In this document: positions 23,431 through 32,040 of the stretch, piece by piece
How the letters are laid out: each line of letters begins with the position of its first letter
Position numbering within the stretch: position 1 is the stretch's first letter
Made by a program: the position numbers and the translations under genes
The notes under the pieces: model-generated
Told to the model about the DNA's origin: nothing
Database searches by the model: none
Seen by the model: only the letters and a program-made list of their open reading frames with translations
From: Lentimicrobiaceae bacterium
Lineage (GTDB): Bacteria; Bacteroidota; Bacteroidia; Bacteroidales; JALOCA01
Reading direction: 5' to 3'
DNA: 41,501 nucleotides
Assembly (NCBI GenBank): GCA_023227965.1
Contig: JALOCA010000031.1
Span: 1 to 41,501 of the forward strand

Positions 23431-24891
23431 TTAAATTGAAATGCTTTTATATTTTTTGTTAATAAAATTTTTAATTTCATTATAGTATAATATGATTTGA
23501 AAGATAAATATAATAAAAATTATAATAGATGATGTGATATATGAATTTATATTATATTGTATTTTAATATATTCCAAAATTGATGTTATTAATATTATTA
23601 TAAGAGGATAATATAATACCTTTTTCAAATTCCATTTTATTTTAATCATTTTTTGTTGAATAATATAAATAGATATTATTTGAATAATATAAGGAATCAT
23701 AAATGCTATAATAGCCCCGTATGCATGGTATTTGGGTATCAAATAATAATTTAAAATTATATTAAAAAAAAGGACTAAACTGTTAACATAAAAAAAGACT
23801 TTTGTTTTCTTTAAATACATTATTGGAATAGCAAATACTGTATATTGAGCCCTAAGTATAAAACGAATAAATATAATAGCAATAAAGCCAGAAGAAAGGC
23901 TTAGTTGAGTTTCATAAAAAATAGATATAAATATCATTACTGGAAGAATAGAAATAGCCACAATTATTTGAGCCTGAGATATAACAATGTTTGAAATTTG
24001 TTTTATTGTGTTTTCATTTTTGTTAATTCCCTCAGTCATTAATTTGAAAATTTCTGGTTGAAATGCAGCCATGAGCCCTTGTATAACCAGCTGTATGCCA
24101 AGTGCAAATTTCATGGCATTATCATAGATACCTAAAGCATTTGGTGTATTTTCTAAAAAGAATCTATCAATAAACATTAAACCCCAACTAAGAATTTCAT
24201 ACTGAAAAAGGGGAAATGAGAATTTATTAAGTGCTTTTAGTAATATAAAATCATATGAGAAACCAGTGGTTCTGTAAATATCGAAAAGAATATAAATACT
24301 TACAAGAGAGCTTCCCACAACGCTTCCCCATAAATAACCTATAAAACTCATTTCGAAGTAAAAAACTCCAATTAGTTGAAATGCAGCCCTTGCTAATCCA
24401 GAAACTATATTAATTATTATAAACTTTACAACTTTTTCTTCATTTCTGTAAAGTGTTACTGCCGAAAGATTTATAGCTCTGGCAATGCCAATAATAATAC
24501 ACAAATATCCGTACGAGCCAAAATTTTTAAGAGCATTTTGTGAAAATAATTGTCCAATATAATCTTGAAAAATAAATGCAATGAAAAGAAGTATAATGCC
24601 TCTCAGTAACATTGAGGAAAAAATACTGGCAATCATTTTGTTACGCTTATTAATGTCACTCAGATAATCATAATAAAACCTTGCCAATGTACTTCCCATA
24701 GAAAATAATACTATAACAAATGCTAAGGTTGTAATAGATTCGGAAATAGCCAATTGAGAAAAATCGATTTGATTTAATCGATTTTTCCCTTCCATAATAG
24801 GCTGCACAATGACTTGTAAAATGGGAGGAAAAGCTGCACCAATAGTATATATGAAAGAAAGTTTTAAATATCTTTTAAGGTTTAGCTTCAT
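23431..24891 (-). CDS. Polysaccharide flippase (Wzx/MurJ-like, MOP superfamily)
   Basis: A 486-residue inner-membrane protein with about 12-14 helices, predicted to flip undecaprenyl-linked oligosaccharide units to the periplasmic face. The N-terminus LSFIYTIGAAFPPILQVIVQPIM and the motif FSMGSTLARFYYDYL near 80-95 are typical of the Wzx/lipopolysaccharide flippase group. FDRFF and YDNAMKFALGIQLVIQGLMAAFQPEIFKLM near residue 250-290 match the central family block. The end is very rich in Ile, Asn and Tyr and strongly AT-biased. It heads the minus-strand glycan cluster; no Wzy polymerase is seen in this window. Confidence 0.9.
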   Translation of the reverse strand: MKLNLKRYLKLSFIYTIGAAFPPILQVIVQPIMEGKNRLNQIDFSQLAISESITTLAFVIVLFSMGSTLARFYYDYLSDINKRNKMIASIFSSMLLRGIILLFIAFIFQDYIGQLFSQNALKNFGSYGYLCIIIGIARAINLSAVTLYRNEEKVVKFIIINIVSGLARAAFQLIGVFYFEMSFIGYLWGSVVGSSLVSIYILFDIYRTTGFSYDFILLKALNKFSFPLFQYEILSWGLMFIDRFFLENTPNALGIYDNAMKFALGIQLVIQGLMAAFQPEIFKLMTEGINKNENTIKQISNIVISQAQIIVAISILPVMIFISIFYETQLSLSSGFIAIIFIRFILRAQYTVFAIPIMYLKKTKVFFYVNSLVLFFNIILNYYLIPKYHAYGAIIAFMIPYIIQIISIYIIQQKMIKIKWNLKKVLYYPLIIILITSILEYIKIQYNINSYITSSIIIFIIFIFQIILYYNEIKNFINKKYKSISI

Positions 24892-24918
24892 TCAAGACAC
24901 GTAAAAATTGTAAAGCTG

Positions 24919-24926
24919 CAAATTTA
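24919..24926 (-). promoter_or_regulatory. Candidate -7 box for the flippase-GT operon
   Basis: The minus strand reads TAAATTTG followed by CAGC, about 28 bases upstream of the flippase ATG. No spaced -33 TTTG was found. Confidence 0.5.
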
Positions 24927-24970
24927 CAATTATTTCCACTAATGCTTAAAGAAATATAAAGTTACCTACC

Positions 24971-25899
24971 TTAAGAGGGTCGCTGAACCCTCAAGATGAT
25001 ATTTTTTTTGCTATTGTTATTAATTTTGTAAAAAATTATATAGGAATACACTCCTATATGGCTATCCTCTCCTTTAAATTTTCCATTCCAACTTTCAGTT
25101 AATGAAGTTGTATAGAAATTTTCTGCCCCCAGCGATTAAAAATGGTCATATCAAAATCATAAATATTATTAGCTGTTGCATAAAAAGATTCAGTATAATA
25201 GACAAAAGTAATGGTTTTTTCAACCAACATATCTCCATGTGGACAAAAGTAATGGTATATTTTTTGTGTCAATAATTAGAAAAATGAATTAGACCGACAT
25301 TTGAAACAACAGGTGAAGTATTTAAACCATCTTGTGTCAATAAAAAAGAATAATAAGTATTATTTTGCCAGCCATGAGTAATTATCCAAATATCTTTTCC
25401 GTTTGCGTGTTTTGTAGCTGTCACTTTTTCAGTGGAATTAGCACCAGGAATAAGATTAACATTTTTTGTTGTAACTGCTCCATATCCTCCATTTAAAGTC
25501 ATATCAACAATTGAATGCAAAAGCCTTGTGTTCCCCTGTAGCCATTTGATCAACAGTGAAAATATAATAGATATTTTTATGTTTAGGTTGTGGAACAATA
25601 ATCGCTGATTGTGTAGCTGAAAAATGACCAAATAAATTAGTTCCATTTTGCATTATAGCATGATTTCTGTCCCAAATTGTTGCTCCATCTGTATAGAACA
25701 ATAAATTGCCGTTTTTATCACTAATAGTTGCAACTCCTTCATTTGTTGTTAAACTATCATTAAATAAGGGAATTGGAATGCCACTATTAAAATCTAATCC
25801 AGCATATTCGCCAAAATACCAAATATTGGTTTCTTTTTGTGATAATACGGTAAAAGAAGAAAATAAAAATAATATCAGAATAACAAATTTTGATTTCAT
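24971..25899 (-). pseudogene. Broken T9SS type B cargo protein gene
   Basis: These are the remains of a large secreted Bacteroidota protein. A signal peptide (MKSKFVILILFLFSSFTVLSQ) is followed by TNIWYFGEYAGLDFNSG and GNLLFYTDGATIWDRNH, the start of a repeat-propeller family of exported proteins. The frame breaks near 25510 and resumes in another frame as VDMTLNGGYGAVTTKN, HANGKDIWIITHGWQNN and VVSNVGLIHFSNY, ending at 25269. The large middle of the family is missing. Between about 25190 and 24971 a third segment reads IYDFDMTIFNRWGQKI, a one-base shift near 25117, then YTTSLTESWNGKFKG and GVYSYIIFYK, the type B gliding-motility C-terminal sorting domain. Two frameshifts and an internal deletion make it a pseudogene, but it shows that the lineage used type IX secretion. 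Confidence 0.85.
25201..25256. repeat. 15-bp direct repeat at the deletion scar of the T9SS pseudogene
   Basis: GACAAAAGTAATGGT occurs at 25201-25215 and again at 25242-25256, 41 bp apart. It sits exactly where the N-terminal part of the cargo gene gives way to its C-terminal sorting domain, so it may mark the recombination that removed the middle. Confidence 0.75.
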
Positions 25900-25922
25900 A
25901 CTGTAAACATTTTCTTACTAAG

Positions 25923-25930
25923 CAAAAATA
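25923..25930 (-). promoter_or_regulatory. Residual -7 box of the T9SS pseudogene
   Basis: The minus strand reads TATTTTTG then CTTAG, 24 bases before the original ATG. The promoter element seems intact although the gene is broken. Confidence 0.45.
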
Positions 25931-25956
25931 AAAACATTATTTTTAAAAAAATAATA

Positions 25957-26913
25957 TTAATGATTTTTATTTTTCTTAGCATTTAAAATGCTTGCATTCA
26001 ACTCAAAACCAATAAGTAGAACAATCGCATTAAAATTTATCCATAATAAAACCACAATAAGCGTCCCGATGGAGCCGTACAAGGTATTGTACTTCGAAAA
26101 ATTACTCACATAATAATTAAACCCCAATGTAGTGGCTAGCGATAACAAAGTTGCCAAAGTGGAACCTGCTGAAAAAAGACGGAATTTGGTTCTTTTTGCG
26201 GGAGCAAAAAAGTATAAAAAAGATATTGAAAAGAAAATTAATGCTATAACAACCACCCACCTTCCCAACTCAAGCATGACGAGCGTAAAACTATTGGTTA
26301 AAATTTGTTTTTCTTCGAGAAAGTTGAGCAGGAAAGCCCCGGTTGTTATTAAAACGATGGCAATGATAATCAGTGTAGAAATCAAAACGACTAAAAAAAT
26401 TGAAATTAAACGGGTAATGAACCAATTTCGTGTTTCGATGGTATGGTAGGTGTTGTTAAATTCTGTTATTATTGAGTTTACTCCGCTTGTTGAAAAATAC
26501 AGCGCAAGAATAAACCCAACGGAAAGTAGCCCCCCTCTTTGCCGTAAGATGATGTCTTCAACGGTAGCTTTTACCGCATCAAAAGCATTACCGGGTATCA
26601 CCTCCTTTAAAAGATTAAGCAAGGTTTCCTGAAAACTTACTACCGGAATATAGGGTATTATGGTAAAAAAGAATATAATAGCAGGGAAAAGTGCCAGAAA
26701 AAAAGTAAAGGATAACGATGCAGCCCTTGTGGTTAATGAGCCTTTTTGCAAACCCCGGATAAAAAATACGGTAACATCATACAGCGGAATTCTATCGAAA
26801 CCGGGTATTACCATTTTTTTCGATGTATTGATTACAAAAGAAACCACTTTACTTTCTCCAAAAACTATTACGAGTTTTTGCAAAGCAATTACCCACTTTT
26901 TGAATATATTCAT
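25957..26913 (-). CDS. YihY/virulence factor BrkB family membrane protein
   Basis: A 318-residue inner-membrane protein of the YihY (formerly 'ribonuclease BN') family, about six helices. The family signature is the first helix with TTRAASLSFTFFLALFPAIIFFFTIIPYI near residues 60-90. FILALYFSTSGVNSIITEFNNTY near 135-158 follows, and the late segment FNYYVSNFSKYNTLYGSIGTLIVVLLWINF near 265-295 contains the conserved YGS-(x)n-LLW block. The C-terminal tail is basic (NAKKNKNH). The function is not settled; lipid transport has been suggested for relatives. It stands alone between a pseudogene and a transposase relic. Confidence 0.92.
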   Translation of the reverse strand: MNIFKKWVIALQKLVIVFGESKVVSFVINTSKKMVIPGFDRIPLYDVTVFFIRGLQKGSLTTRAASLSFTFFLALFPAIIFFFTIIPYIPVVSFQETLLNLLKEVIPGNAFDAVKATVEDIILRQRGGLLSVGFILALYFSTSGVNSIITEFNNTYHTIETRNWFITRLISIFLVVLISTLIIIAIVLITTGAFLLNFLEEKQILTNSFTLVMLELGRWVVVIALIFFSISFLYFFAPAKRTKFRLFSAGSTLATLLSLATTLGFNYYVSNFSKYNTLYGSIGTLIVVLLWINFNAIVLLIGFELNASILNAKKNKNH

Positions 26914-27046
26914 TCCTGTTTTACTGTATATCGTAGTTGCTAATCCCTGCCAATATATTACTATGTTTTTCTGACGTCTGGTACTGGTTTATTTTAAAAT
27001 CGAGAGTGGCAAATTGTTTCAGGCATAGCCGTTTGTTTATTTTTCA

Positions 27047-27054
27047 CAAAATTA
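27047..27054 (-). promoter_or_regulatory. Possible -7 box for the YihY-family gene
   Basis: The minus strand reads TAATTTTG, about 135 bases upstream of the ATG at 26913. The distance is long and no -33 box was seen, so this is tentative. Confidence 0.3.
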
Positions 27055-27158
27055 AATTTTTTCTGCTTGTGTAGGATAAATTTTTCTATGGGCTTTTATA
27101 GTCAAATTAATTGTCTATTCCCAAAATAGCTTGACAGGTTTTTCAAGCAAATTCCAAG

Positions 27159-27470
27159 ATGAAAGAAAAAAAAGAGAAGTGAGAGAGAAGAATTTGCCAT
27201 AGCCCATCGCAGATGGCTGGTTCGGGAGATAGAATCAGGAAAAATAAGCGTACAACAAGCTGTTGAGCGGTTTGATTTTTAAAGTAAGTACTTATATCTT
27301 GGCGTAAGCGTTATGCGCCATAAGTTATTGTATCATTGCCAGTAACAACAGGAAAGAACGACTAAAACAGGAAGCTCTTTTCAGGCATGCCAAAAAGATG
27401 GAGAAACAATTGGAAGATGTGCAAATAAAGAACATTGCGAGACCGTTGCAAAACCCGCCCGATAGGATGT
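27159..27470 (+). pseudogene. Degraded IS3-like transposase OrfA remnant
   Basis: Joining three frames gives an OrfA-like helix-turn-helix protein. ATG AAA GAA AAA at 27159 leads, after a frameshift, to EEFAIAHRRWLVREIESGKISVQQAVERFDF, then a shift to WRKRYAP and finally KQEALFRHAKKMEKQLEDVQIKNIA. The last part resembles the leucine-zipper end of IS3-group OrfA proteins, where a catalytic OrfB would normally follow; none is present. I found no terminal inverted repeats. It fills the 575-bp gap between the YihY and GT2 genes; 26914-27158 otherwise shows nothing I can name apart from a tentative promoter box. Confidence 0.6.
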
Positions 27471-27488
27471 AAAAGTAGGTTTATTAAT

Positions 27489-28436
27489 TCATTTCGCCCT
27501 TATATAGTTCTTAAATGTCCCCCATTCTTTTAAAAAAGGCAACTGTTGTTTCAACCAGCCGAATATACGGTATTTGCATTTCTCATGCTTATGTCTGGGA
27601 CGCTCAGGATTAGGTTTTCCGCCGTATTGCAGTTGCTCCTTCCAGTTGAACCGGCTTATCCACTCTTTCATCACTGCAGGATGGCTGTCGTTGAATTCGG
27701 CAAGATAATTCAGTGGTCCGTAATCGAAATCAAATTTTCCTTCTTTGTCCATGCGTTCTACCTCTTCCCTACCCTTATGTATCGTAGCGAGGGCTTTTGT
27801 CTTGCTTTTCATCAATGAAGGCGGACGTACCCATCCGTAATGGTAAACATAAGCATCTATTTCTGCCACTTTCAGTTTAAAGGTATTCTCCTGTCTGCGG
27901 TAATTCAAGCCATCGAAGTCAGGAATGCGGCGAAAGCTCTGTGCCGACTCAAAAGAGTGAATTTCGGGTAGATTTCGGATAATTCGTATTTCGCGGGGGT
28001 ACCATCCATGCGCTTTATGGTAATGCTGATAGTCGCCCCAAAAGTGTAGGTATTTAAAAAGTAAGCCTTCCACACAAGAGTCGTCCAGGTATTTTTCGCA
28101 TTTATTACGAATTTCGGGAAGATATTTTTCATGGATAACCTCATCGGCTTGCAGGTAGAATAGCCAGTCGCCGGTGCAATGGCTTTTGGCGATGTCGGTC
28201 TGGTGTGCATTCTCCATCCCGCGCGGATAACGGGCAATATCCCATACTGTGTCAATAATTTTTATCTTTTCGCTGCCGATATTTTCAACAAGCGCACGGG
28301 TATGATCACCAGGGTCGCAGTCGCCAATAGCAATCACAAACTCATCTACGATTGGTAAAACCGATAATATTGCCTCCTTTACGGGGTAATAAAGTTTGTC
28401 AGCATTTTTAACCATCGAGAAACCGCTTATCTTCAT
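27489..28436 (-). CDS. GT2-family glycosyltransferase
   Basis: A 315-residue GT-A fold enzyme when started at the ATG 28434-28436, which gives the normal family N-terminus MKISGFSMVKNADKLYYPVKEA. Further motifs are ILPIVDEFVIAIGDCDPGDHT (nucleotide-sugar binding), HQTDIAKSHCTGDWLFYLQADEVIH, with a variant of the DxD metal motif (QADE), and YQHYHKAHGWYPREIRIIR. This group of Bacteroidota GT2 enzymes is usually involved in cell-envelope glycans. It lies 52 bp after the ABC exporter and may share its transcript. A longer reading frame upstream to 28532 overlaps the exporter gene and adds a non-conserved N-terminus. Confidence 0.87.
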   Translation of the reverse strand: MKISGFSMVKNADKLYYPVKEAILSVLPIVDEFVIAIGDCDPGDHTRALVENIGSEKIKIIDTVWDIARYPRGMENAHQTDIAKSHCTGDWLFYLQADEVIHEKYLPEIRNKCEKYLDDSCVEGLLFKYLHFWGDYQHYHKAHGWYPREIRIIRNLPEIHSFESAQSFRRIPDFDGLNYRRQENTFKLKVAEIDAYVYHYGWVRPPSLMKSKTKALATIHKGREEVERMDKEGKFDFDYGPLNYLAEFNDSHPAVMKEWISRFNWKEQLQYGGKPNPERPRHKHEKCKYRIFGWLKQQLPFLKEWGTFKNYIRAK

Positions 28437-28488
28437 AGTGTCGTTTTGCCGTTTTGTTTGATGATTTATGATTCTGTCTGTAGAAGTC

Positions 28489-30309
28489 TTATTCAAATAC
28501 CTGGAGGCTGTACAGCTTTTTGTAAATACCATTATTTTTCAGAAGTTCGTCGTGAGTTCCTCTTTCAACTATTTCTCCTTCGTGTAAAACGCATATTTCG
28601 TCGGCATCATGCACGGTTGAAAGACGGTGAGCTATAACCAGAGAAGTACGATTTTCCATCACTCTGGAAAGAGCATCCTGCACTAGCTTTTCCGATTCGG
28701 TATCGAGAGCCGAAGTAGCTTCATCAAGAATCAGAATCGGCGGATTTTTCAGTATTGCTCTTGCAATGGAGATTCTTTGCCTCTGGCCACCAGAGAGTTT
28801 TTGCCCGCGTTCGCCTATATTGGTATCATAGCCTTCCTCGGTATTCATTATAAAGTCATGTGCATTTGCTATGCAGGCAGCGGCTTCCACCTCCTGATAA
28901 GTTACATTTTCTGCGCCAAAAGCTATGTTATTGTAAATTGTATCGTTAAAAAGTATAGGCTCCTGGTTAACAATTCCCATCAGGCAGCGCAAATCCGCAA
29001 TTTTATAATCGCGTATAGAAATACCATCCAAATAAATTCCACCCTCATCCACATCGTAAAAACGAGGCAACAAATCTACCAAAGTGGATTTTCCCGAACC
29101 CGATTGCCCTACCAAGGCAATGGTTTTGCCTTTTTCCACCTTCAGGTTTATATTTTTCAAAACATATTCCTTTTCGTATTTGAAGGAAACATTGCGGTAT
29201 TCCACCATCTGACTAAACCCGGAAACGGGCTTGGCATCGGGTTTTTCCACAATTTTATCATCGGAATTCAGCACTTCATTTACCCTGTCGGCCGAAGCAA
29301 GTCCTTTTTTGATATTATATCTTGCGGTAGAAAATGATTTGGCAGGATTGATAATCTGGGCAAATACCAGCAGATAACTTATCAGTATTTCTGCATTCAA
29401 CGATGCTGAATGCGAAAGTACCAGCGAACCTCCATACCACATAGCCAAAACAACTATTGCCGTACCAAGAAACTCAGTCAACGGGGTAGCCAGATAAGTG
29501 CGGCGATACACTTTATTCATCAGATTGGTATAGGAAACATTGAGCGAAGTAAAACGTTCCTTCATTTTTTCTTCTGCGGTAAATGCCTTCACTATGCGCA
29601 TTCCTCCAAGCGTTTCATCAATTATTGACAACAGTCCGCCTACCTTTTCCTGTCCCCATTTGCTTCGTTTACGGAGATTTTTTCCCAATCTGCCTATCAC
29701 CAAGCTTGTAAAAGGCAACAATATAAACACAAACAACGACAAGGTTGGGCTAAGTACTACCAGAACAACTAAATAAATTGCAATCGTCAAGGGATCGCGG
29801 AATAAAACCTCCAGTGAACTAAGTATTGACCATTCAATTTCTTTAACATCATTGGTCATACGGCTCATTATGTCGCCTTTCTTTTCGTCGGTAAAATAAG
29901 AAAGTGGCAGATTAAGTACTTTCCTAAAGATTTTTTCTCTTATATCCATCACTATTCCGTTTCGTATCGGAGCAAGGAAATACATGGCAAGATAACGGAA
30001 CCATGTTTTAAAGAAAGTCATTATTACCACTATTATGCATACTATTCCCAGGGCAGATGCCTTTCCGTTGCTGATTACCATCTGACTCAGGAAGTAATAA
30101 AAATGCTGTTTAATAGAAGTCGTTGAGAAACTGAATTCTCCTACATGGGTAACCAAATCCTGCTTATCGAAAAGAATTTGCAGAAACGGGATAGCCATCG
30201 TAACGGAAAACAAAGAAAATACTACGGACAGCACATTAAACAAAATATTCAATGATGCGAGCCCCCAGTAGGGATTCACATACTTAAGGATTTTACCTAT
30301 TTCTTTCAT
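28489..30309 (-). CDS. MsbA-type ABC exporter (fused permease-ATPase)
   Basis: A 606-residue half-transporter that works as a homodimer in the inner membrane. Residues about 1-320 hold six helices (YWGLASLNILFNVLSVVFSLF first), then the ATPase. Walker A is LVGQSGSGKSTLVDLLPRFY near 385-405, the Q-loop is MGIVNQEPILF, the ABC signature is GQKLSGGQRQRISIARAIL near 500-520, Walker B is ILILDEATSALD and the H-loop is LVIAHRLSTV. Family members flip lipid A precursors, lipids or drugs; Bacteroidota carry several paralogues, so msbA identity is not certain. It is sandwiched between purB (7 bp upstream) and a GT2 gene, so lipid or glycolipid export is a fair guess. Confidence 0.93.
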   Translation of the reverse strand: MKEIGKILKYVNPYWGLASLNILFNVLSVVFSLFSVTMAIPFLQILFDKQDLVTHVGEFSFSTTSIKQHFYYFLSQMVISNGKASALGIVCIIVVIMTFFKTWFRYLAMYFLAPIRNGIVMDIREKIFRKVLNLPLSYFTDEKKGDIMSRMTNDVKEIEWSILSSLEVLFRDPLTIAIYLVVLVVLSPTLSLFVFILLPFTSLVIGRLGKNLRKRSKWGQEKVGGLLSIIDETLGGMRIVKAFTAEEKMKERFTSLNVSYTNLMNKVYRRTYLATPLTEFLGTAIVVLAMWYGGSLVLSHSASLNAEILISYLLVFAQIINPAKSFSTARYNIKKGLASADRVNEVLNSDDKIVEKPDAKPVSGFSQMVEYRNVSFKYEKEYVLKNINLKVEKGKTIALVGQSGSGKSTLVDLLPRFYDVDEGGIYLDGISIRDYKIADLRCLMGIVNQEPILFNDTIYNNIAFGAENVTYQEVEAAACIANAHDFIMNTEEGYDTNIGERGQKLSGGQRQRISIARAILKNPPILILDEATSALDTESEKLVQDALSRVMENRTSLVIAHRLSTVHDADEICVLHEGEIVERGTHDELLKNNGIYKKLYSLQVFE

Positions 30310-30316
30310 TCAATAA

Positions 30317-31669
30317 TTAATTAATTTTGTATCCCATATAATTAAATGGGGTAATGGCTTTGAGTTCTTCTTTTAATTTTTTAGAAATGGAAATGGAATC
30401 AATAAAATTGTCTATTAACGCTTTATCTACTTTTTCGTGGGTACGGGTAAGTGCCTTCAGCGTTTCGTAGCCGTTGGTATAGCCTTCCCTGCGAAGAATG
30501 GTTTGAATAGCCTCAGAAACTACCGCCCAGTTGTTTTCCAGGTCATGATTAATGGCTTCCTTGTTCAGAATAAGTTTGTTCCATCCTTTAATAAAGGATT
30601 TGATGGCAATAATACTATGTGCCAGAGGTACACCAATATTTCTGATGACTGTAGAATCAGAGAGATCACGTTGTAAACGCGAAACGGGTAATTTAGCTGA
30701 AAGGTGTTCAAAAATGGCATTGGCAATACCTATATTCCCTTCAGCGTTTTCAAAGTCAATGGGGTTTATTTTATGGGGCATGGTAGATGAGCCTACTTCA
30801 TCGGGTTTTATTTCCTGATTAAAGTAATTTATAGAAACATACAACCACAGGTCGCGGTTCAGGTCGAGCAAAATGGTGTTGATACGTTTAAATGTATCGA
30901 AAAATGCACCAAAATTATCGTAATGTTCAATTTGTGTGGTAAACTTTTGTCGTTCCAGTCCGAGATCGTTTTTGACAAAATTATCAGCAAAAGTAACCCA
31001 GTCAATCTGGGGATAAGCTACAATGTGAGCATTAAATCCGCCTGTTGCCCCGCTAAATTTGGTTGAAAATGGAATTAGTTTTAAAAACCTGACCTGGTTC
31101 TTCAGTCGTTCGGCAAACACCATAATTTCTTTGCCCATTGTTGTGGGAGTTGCCGGCTGACCGTGTGTACGACCTATCATTGGTATATTTTTCCAGTCCT
31201 TGCCTTTTTGTGTGAGCTTGGTTATCACCTCTTCGTAAAACGGTAAGAGCACATCATTCAGAAATAATTTAAACGAATATGCAACTGCCGAATTTGTTAT
31301 ATCTTGCGAAGTAAGCCCGAAGTGGATAAATTCCTTGTATTTCCCAAGTCCTATTTGGTCGAATTTTTTCCGGAGATAGTATTCTACGGCTTTTACGTCG
31401 TGGTTGGTGGTTTTTTCTATTTCTTTTACGTCTTCTGCATCTTTAAAAGTAAAGTCGCGCGACAATTGCCTTAAGGTTTCAAAATACTTAGTATCCACAT
31501 CTGCCAATTGCGGAAGCGGCAGTCTACAAAGTGCTATAAAATATTCAGTTTCAATAAAAACCCTATAATTAATAAAAGCGGCTTCGGAAAAGTAATAAGC
31601 CAGTCCTTCCACATTTTTGCGATATCGTCCGTCCACAGGCGAAATTGCATTGATAGTTGTTAGTTCCAT
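30317..31669 (-). CDS. purB: Adenylosuccinate lyase
   Basis: PurB acts twice in purine synthesis: it cleaves SAICAR to AICAR and adenylosuccinate to AMP, releasing fumarate. The 450 residues show the fumarase/aspartase superfamily signature SSTMPHKINPIDFENAEGN near residue 285, the catalytic region MIGRTHGQPATPTTMGKE near 165, and FIHFGLTSQDITNSAVAYS near 115. The N-terminus LTTINAISPVDGRYRKN is the usual one for the longer PurB type of E. coli and Bacteroidota. It leads an operon with the ABC exporter and GT2 gene. The promoter lies at 31690-31697. Confidence 0.96.
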   Translation of the reverse strand: MELTTINAISPVDGRYRKNVEGLAYYFSEAAFINYRVFIETEYFIALCRLPLPQLADVDTKYFETLRQLSRDFTFKDAEDVKEIEKTTNHDVKAVEYYLRKKFDQIGLGKYKEFIHFGLTSQDITNSAVAYSFKLFLNDVLLPFYEEVITKLTQKGKDWKNIPMIGRTHGQPATPTTMGKEIMVFAERLKNQVRFLKLIPFSTKFSGATGGFNAHIVAYPQIDWVTFADNFVKNDLGLERQKFTTQIEHYDNFGAFFDTFKRINTILLDLNRDLWLYVSINYFNQEIKPDEVGSSTMPHKINPIDFENAEGNIGIANAIFEHLSAKLPVSRLQRDLSDSTVIRNIGVPLAHSIIAIKSFIKGWNKLILNKEAINHDLENNWAVVSEAIQTILRREGYTNGYETLKALTRTHEKVDKALIDNFIDSISISKKLKEELKAITPFNYMGYKIN

Positions 31670-31689
31670 AATTTTTTTTTAATTGTACG

Positions 31690-31697
31690 CAAAATTA
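31690..31697 (-). promoter_or_regulatory. Candidate -7 box for purB
   Basis: The minus strand reads TAATTTTG followed by CG, a TAnnTTTG match about 20 bases upstream of the ATG. Confidence 0.55.
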
Positions 31698-31773
31698 GAA
31701 AAATGCTGGTAATTGTGGTTTTTCATGCAAAAAACTTTTTAATCGGTATAGTCAAAAAAAATTCCTAAAAAAC

Positions 31774-31797
31774 AATACCATACGGTATTTACCTTTG
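31774..31797 (+). promoter_or_regulatory. Inverted repeat abutting an orphan -7 box
   Basis: AATACC ATAC GGTATT (31774-31789) is a perfect 6-bp inverted repeat directly followed by TACCTTTG (31790-31797), a plus-strand TAnnTTTG match. It lies in the 371-bp gap between purB and the FTCD gene. It could be an operator plus a second FTCD promoter about 240 bases upstream, or a promoter of an unannotated small RNA. Apart from this and the promoters at either end, I see no gene in the gap. Confidence 0.35.
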
Positions 31798-32006
31798 TTG
31801 TTATCAATATGCATTTTACAAAACAGGCAAACTGCATGATAAAAATACACATTATAGTAGTTTTCTCTACAAATGCAGTAAATTTTATTTTTTTAAAAAT
31901 ATAAAAATCAGTAAAATGATCATACGTTTCGGACTGCTGCTGCTTTTATGAAACCGTAAGTGTACTCTTCCTATACCCAAAAATTATACAAATCGGCTGC
32001 AATTGT

Positions 32007-32014
32007 TATTTTTG
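32007..32014 (+). promoter_or_regulatory. -7 box for the FTCD gene
   Basis: TATTTTTG then CACC matches TAnnTTTG. Transcription would start near 32020, downstream of an in-frame ATG at 31960, so translation must begin at 32041 if this is the active promoter. Confidence 0.55.
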
Positions 32015-32040
32015 CACCAGTTTTATTAAAATCTGAATTT

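Noticed and set aside
31960..32040. N-terminal extension of FTCD from the ATG at 31960
   Set aside because: The added 27 residues are not part of the family and would lie upstream of the best promoter box.
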